Origin: Hyphomonas sp.
Lineage (GTDB): Bacteria > Pseudomonadota > Alphaproteobacteria > Caulobacterales > Hyphomonadaceae
NCBI GenBank assembly: GCA_003486945.1
Contig: DNFL01000060.1
Span: 3,207 to 17,740, forward strand
DNA: 14,534 nucleotides
Direction of reading: 5' to 3'
Shown: positions 13,060 to 14,534 of the stretch, in pieces
Numbering within the stretch: position 1 is the stretch's first letter
Layout: the number at the start of each line of letters is the position of its first letter
The notes under the pieces: model-generated
Seen by the model: only the letters and a program-made list of their open reading frames with translations
Told to the model about the DNA's origin: nothing
Database searches by the model: none
Translations under genes and position numbers: made by a program

Positions 13060-13853
13060 GGCAGGCGCTGGCCGCCTTTGCCCTGATGGGGCTTGCCGGT
13101 TTCGCTGCGGCGGAGCCGGTGAGGCCTACGGTCGTGTCGTTGGACTACTGCGCGGACCAGTATGTGCTGGCCCTCGCCGACCGGGAACAGATACTGGCCG
13201 TGTCGAAGGATGCGGAACGGATGTTCAGTCTGTTGAGGGACAAGGCGGTCGGAATTCCGAAGGTGCGCGCGGCGGCAGAGGATGTCGTCGCGCTCGCCCC
13301 GGATGTGGTGGTGCGCAGCTGGGGCGGCGATGCGCGCGCGCTTGCGCTGTATGAGCGGTTTGGCATCCGGACGGTTCAGATCGGGTATGCCGAAGATGTG
13401 GAAGGCACGGGCCAGTTGCTGCGTGATGTGGCGGCGGAGCTGGGGCAGGGCGTGCGAGCTGAAGCGATGCTTGCGGCGCGGCCAGCGGCGCGTGCGGCGA
13501 CGGGCGAGCGGGCGCTGTATGTGACGCCGGGTGGTGTGAGCGCGGGACGAGACACGATGATCGATTCGATCATGGCGTGGGCGGGCCTTTCGAATGCGAA
13601 TACGGGCGCGGGCTGGACAGGCCTGCCGCTGGACCGGCTGGTGATGGAGCCGCCCGGTCTGATCCTTGCGGCTTTCTTCGGGTTTGATGATGATGCGACG
13701 GACAGATGGTCCGTGTCGCGCCATCCGGTGATGCACCAGCTGTTGGAGGGCGCGCGGGTGGTGGATTTGGACGAGGCGCGGGTGTCGTGTTCGGGCTGGT
13801 TCGTGGCGGATGAGGCGGCGGCGATCGCGGCGGCGCTGGAGGTGGAACGGTGA
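13056..13853 (+). CDS. btuF: Cobalamin-binding periplasmic protein, BtuF-like
   Basis: A 265-aa periplasmic solute-binding protein of the BtuF/FecB type (helical-backbone class III). A signal peptide of about 19 residues ends in FAAA. The mature part reads RPTVVSLDYCADQYVLALA, then EQILAVSKDAE (the first lobe strand and helix) and LAPDVVVRSWGG, the standard APDLV segment of the family. The second lobe has ALYVTPGG and RLVMEPPGLILAAFFGFD. The start is GTG at 13056, overlapping the btuB stop as GTGA. An ATG at 13086 would shorten the signal peptide too much. Known role: it takes B12 delivered by BtuB and hands it to the BtuCD ABC importer. It ends in a GTGA overlap with btuC. Sequence alone cannot exclude another corrinoid or chelate, but the context makes cobalamin very likely. 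Confidence 0.88.
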   Translation: MRQALAAFALMGLAGFAAAEPVRPTVVSLDYCADQYVLALADREQILAVSKDAERMFSLLRDKAVGIPKVRAAAEDVVALAPDVVVRSWGGDARALALYERFGIRTVQIGYAEDVEGTGQLLRDVAAELGQGVRAEAMLAARPAARAATGERALYVTPGGVSAGRDTMIDSIMAWAGLSNANTGAGWTGLPLDRLVMEPPGLILAAFFGFDDDATDRWSVSRHPVMHQLLEGARVVDLDEARVSCSGWFVADEAAAIAAALEVER

Positions 13854-14534
13854 GCCGGGTGAACGTGATCCTGGCGGTGATGGCGGCGGTGTTGTTTGCA
13901 CTGTCGGCGCTGGTGGGCACGGCGCCCTTGCCGGTGGACGAGACGCTGGCGGCGCTGTTCGGGCAGGGCGATGACCGTGTACGGACGATTGTGTGGGAGC
14001 TGAGGCTGCCGCGTGCGGCGGCGGCGTTTGCGGTGGGCGCGGCGCTGGGGCTGTCAGGCGCGGGGATGCAGGGGCTGTTGCAGAACCCGCTGGCGGAGCC
14101 GGGCGTGCTGGGTGTGTCCGCATTTTCGGCGCTGGGCGCGGTGGTGGCGATTTTCTTCGGCTTTTCGGCGGTCAGTAGCCTTGCGGTGCCGGTAGCGGCG
14201 ATACTGGGCGCGGGGCTGGCGGCGGGGCTGCTGGCGCTGGCGGCGATGAGGGGCGCGCGGAGCGTGACCTTGTTGCTGATCGGGATCGGCATTTCGAGTG
14301 TGGCAGGGGCGTTGATGTCGCTGGCGCTGAACCTTGCGCCGAACCCTTACAGTCTGTCGGACCTTGTGAACTGGATGATGGGATCGGTGGCGAACCGGTC
14401 TTGGGCGGACATGGCCTTTGGCGCGCCGTGGTGGATTGCCGGGGCGGCGCTGGTGTTGCTGGCGGGGCCGGGGCTGCGCGCGTTGAGCCTGGGCGATGAG
14501 ACGGCGGCGAGCCTGGGCGCGGACCCGAAGATCC
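13850..14534 (+). CDS. btuC: ABC transporter permease BtuC (FecCD family), runs off the right edge
   Basis: The first 228 codons of a FecCD-family permease, open to the end of the window. The GTG start at 13850 overlaps the btuF stop as GTGA and is preceded by GGAGG at seven bases. There is a first membrane helix at about 4-23. The family signature follows as WELRLPRAAAAFAVGAALGLSG, then GMQGLLQNPLAEPGVLGVS (about 50-90). Several more helices come next, and the cytoplasmic coupling segment LSLGDETAASLGAD lies near the window edge. BtuC dimerises, and with the ATPase BtuD moves B12 into the cytoplasm. The ATPase gene is expected just downstream. Codon use is extreme, with G in the third position in 19 of the first 25 codons. 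Confidence 0.9.
   Translation, partial: MSRVNVILAVMAAVLFALSALVGTAPLPVDETLAALFGQGDDRVRTIVWELRLPRAAAAFAVGAALGLSGAGMQGLLQNPLAEPGVLGVSAFSALGAVVAIFFGFSAVSSLAVPVAAILGAGLAAGLLALAAMRGARSVTLLLIGIGISSVAGALMSLALNLAPNPYSLSDLVNWMMGSVANRSWADMAFGAPWWIAGAALVLLAGPGLRALSLGDETAASLGADPKI

Noticed and set aside
13011..14123. Minus-strand open frame of 370 codons opposite btuF and btuC
   Set aside because: The translation is dominated by P, R, H, A and S, typical of the complement of GCG/CTG-rich code. The btu reading is certain.

Overview
The window is high-GC alphaproteobacterial chromosome. The LptFG pair, the pepA-holC arrangement, the abundance of TonB-dependent receptors and the Spinster-type transporter would fit a Hyphomonadaceae/Caulobacterales-like, probably aquatic, organism. 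That placement is inferred from gene content and was not tested. There is no rRNA, tRNA, insertion sequence, prophage or CRISPR array, and no obviously broken gene. Two genes run off the edges: lptG on the left and btuC on the right.

Layout. (1) 1-1376, minus strand: lptG and lptF, the permease pair of the LPS exporter, read divergently from (2) 1498-3427, plus strand: pepA and holC, which overlap. (3) 3435-3737, plus: a 100-aa protein of unknown function. (4) 3750-6287, minus: a run of three genes in transcription order, an alpha/beta hydrolase, a Spinster-like MFS transporter joined to it by an ATGA overlap, and a YjdM/PhnA-type zinc-ribbon protein. (5) 6465-7178, plus: a TetR-family regulator that appears to start at CTG. 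(6) 7293-9659, minus: a large TonB-dependent receptor with its own terminator. (7) 9908-10330, plus: ndk with a promoter and a terminator. (8) About 10390-10914: a gene-free stretch of palindromic repeats of REP/BIME type. (9) 10915-14534, plus: a cobalamin riboswitch followed by the overlapping genes btuB, btuF and btuC for vitamin B12 uptake.

The most interesting reading is that regions 4-6 form one local regulon. A palindrome of the form CAACA-NN-TGTTG occurs once in front of the hydrolase-MFS operon and twice, 20 bp centre to centre, in front of the TonB-dependent receptor. At both promoters it overlaps the downstream edge of the predicted -10 box, and I saw it nowhere else in the window. 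The TetR gene lies between the two target units and is the obvious candidate to bind it. The combined proposal is an outer-membrane import receptor, an inner-membrane transporter and a serine hydrolase controlled together by a ligand-responsive repressor. The substrate cannot be read from the sequence. The receptor also carries two EF-hand-like DxDx(D/S)G loops, which suggests calcium binding on the cell surface.

The B12 block works by a known logic: the riboswitch senses cobalamin, BtuB takes B12 through the outer membrane, BtuF binds it in the periplasm and BtuC is the ABC permease. The ATPase gene would be expected beyond the right edge. The leader shows a possible anti-Shine-Dalgarno switch. 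The btu genes prefer codons ending in G, whereas ndk prefers codons ending in C.
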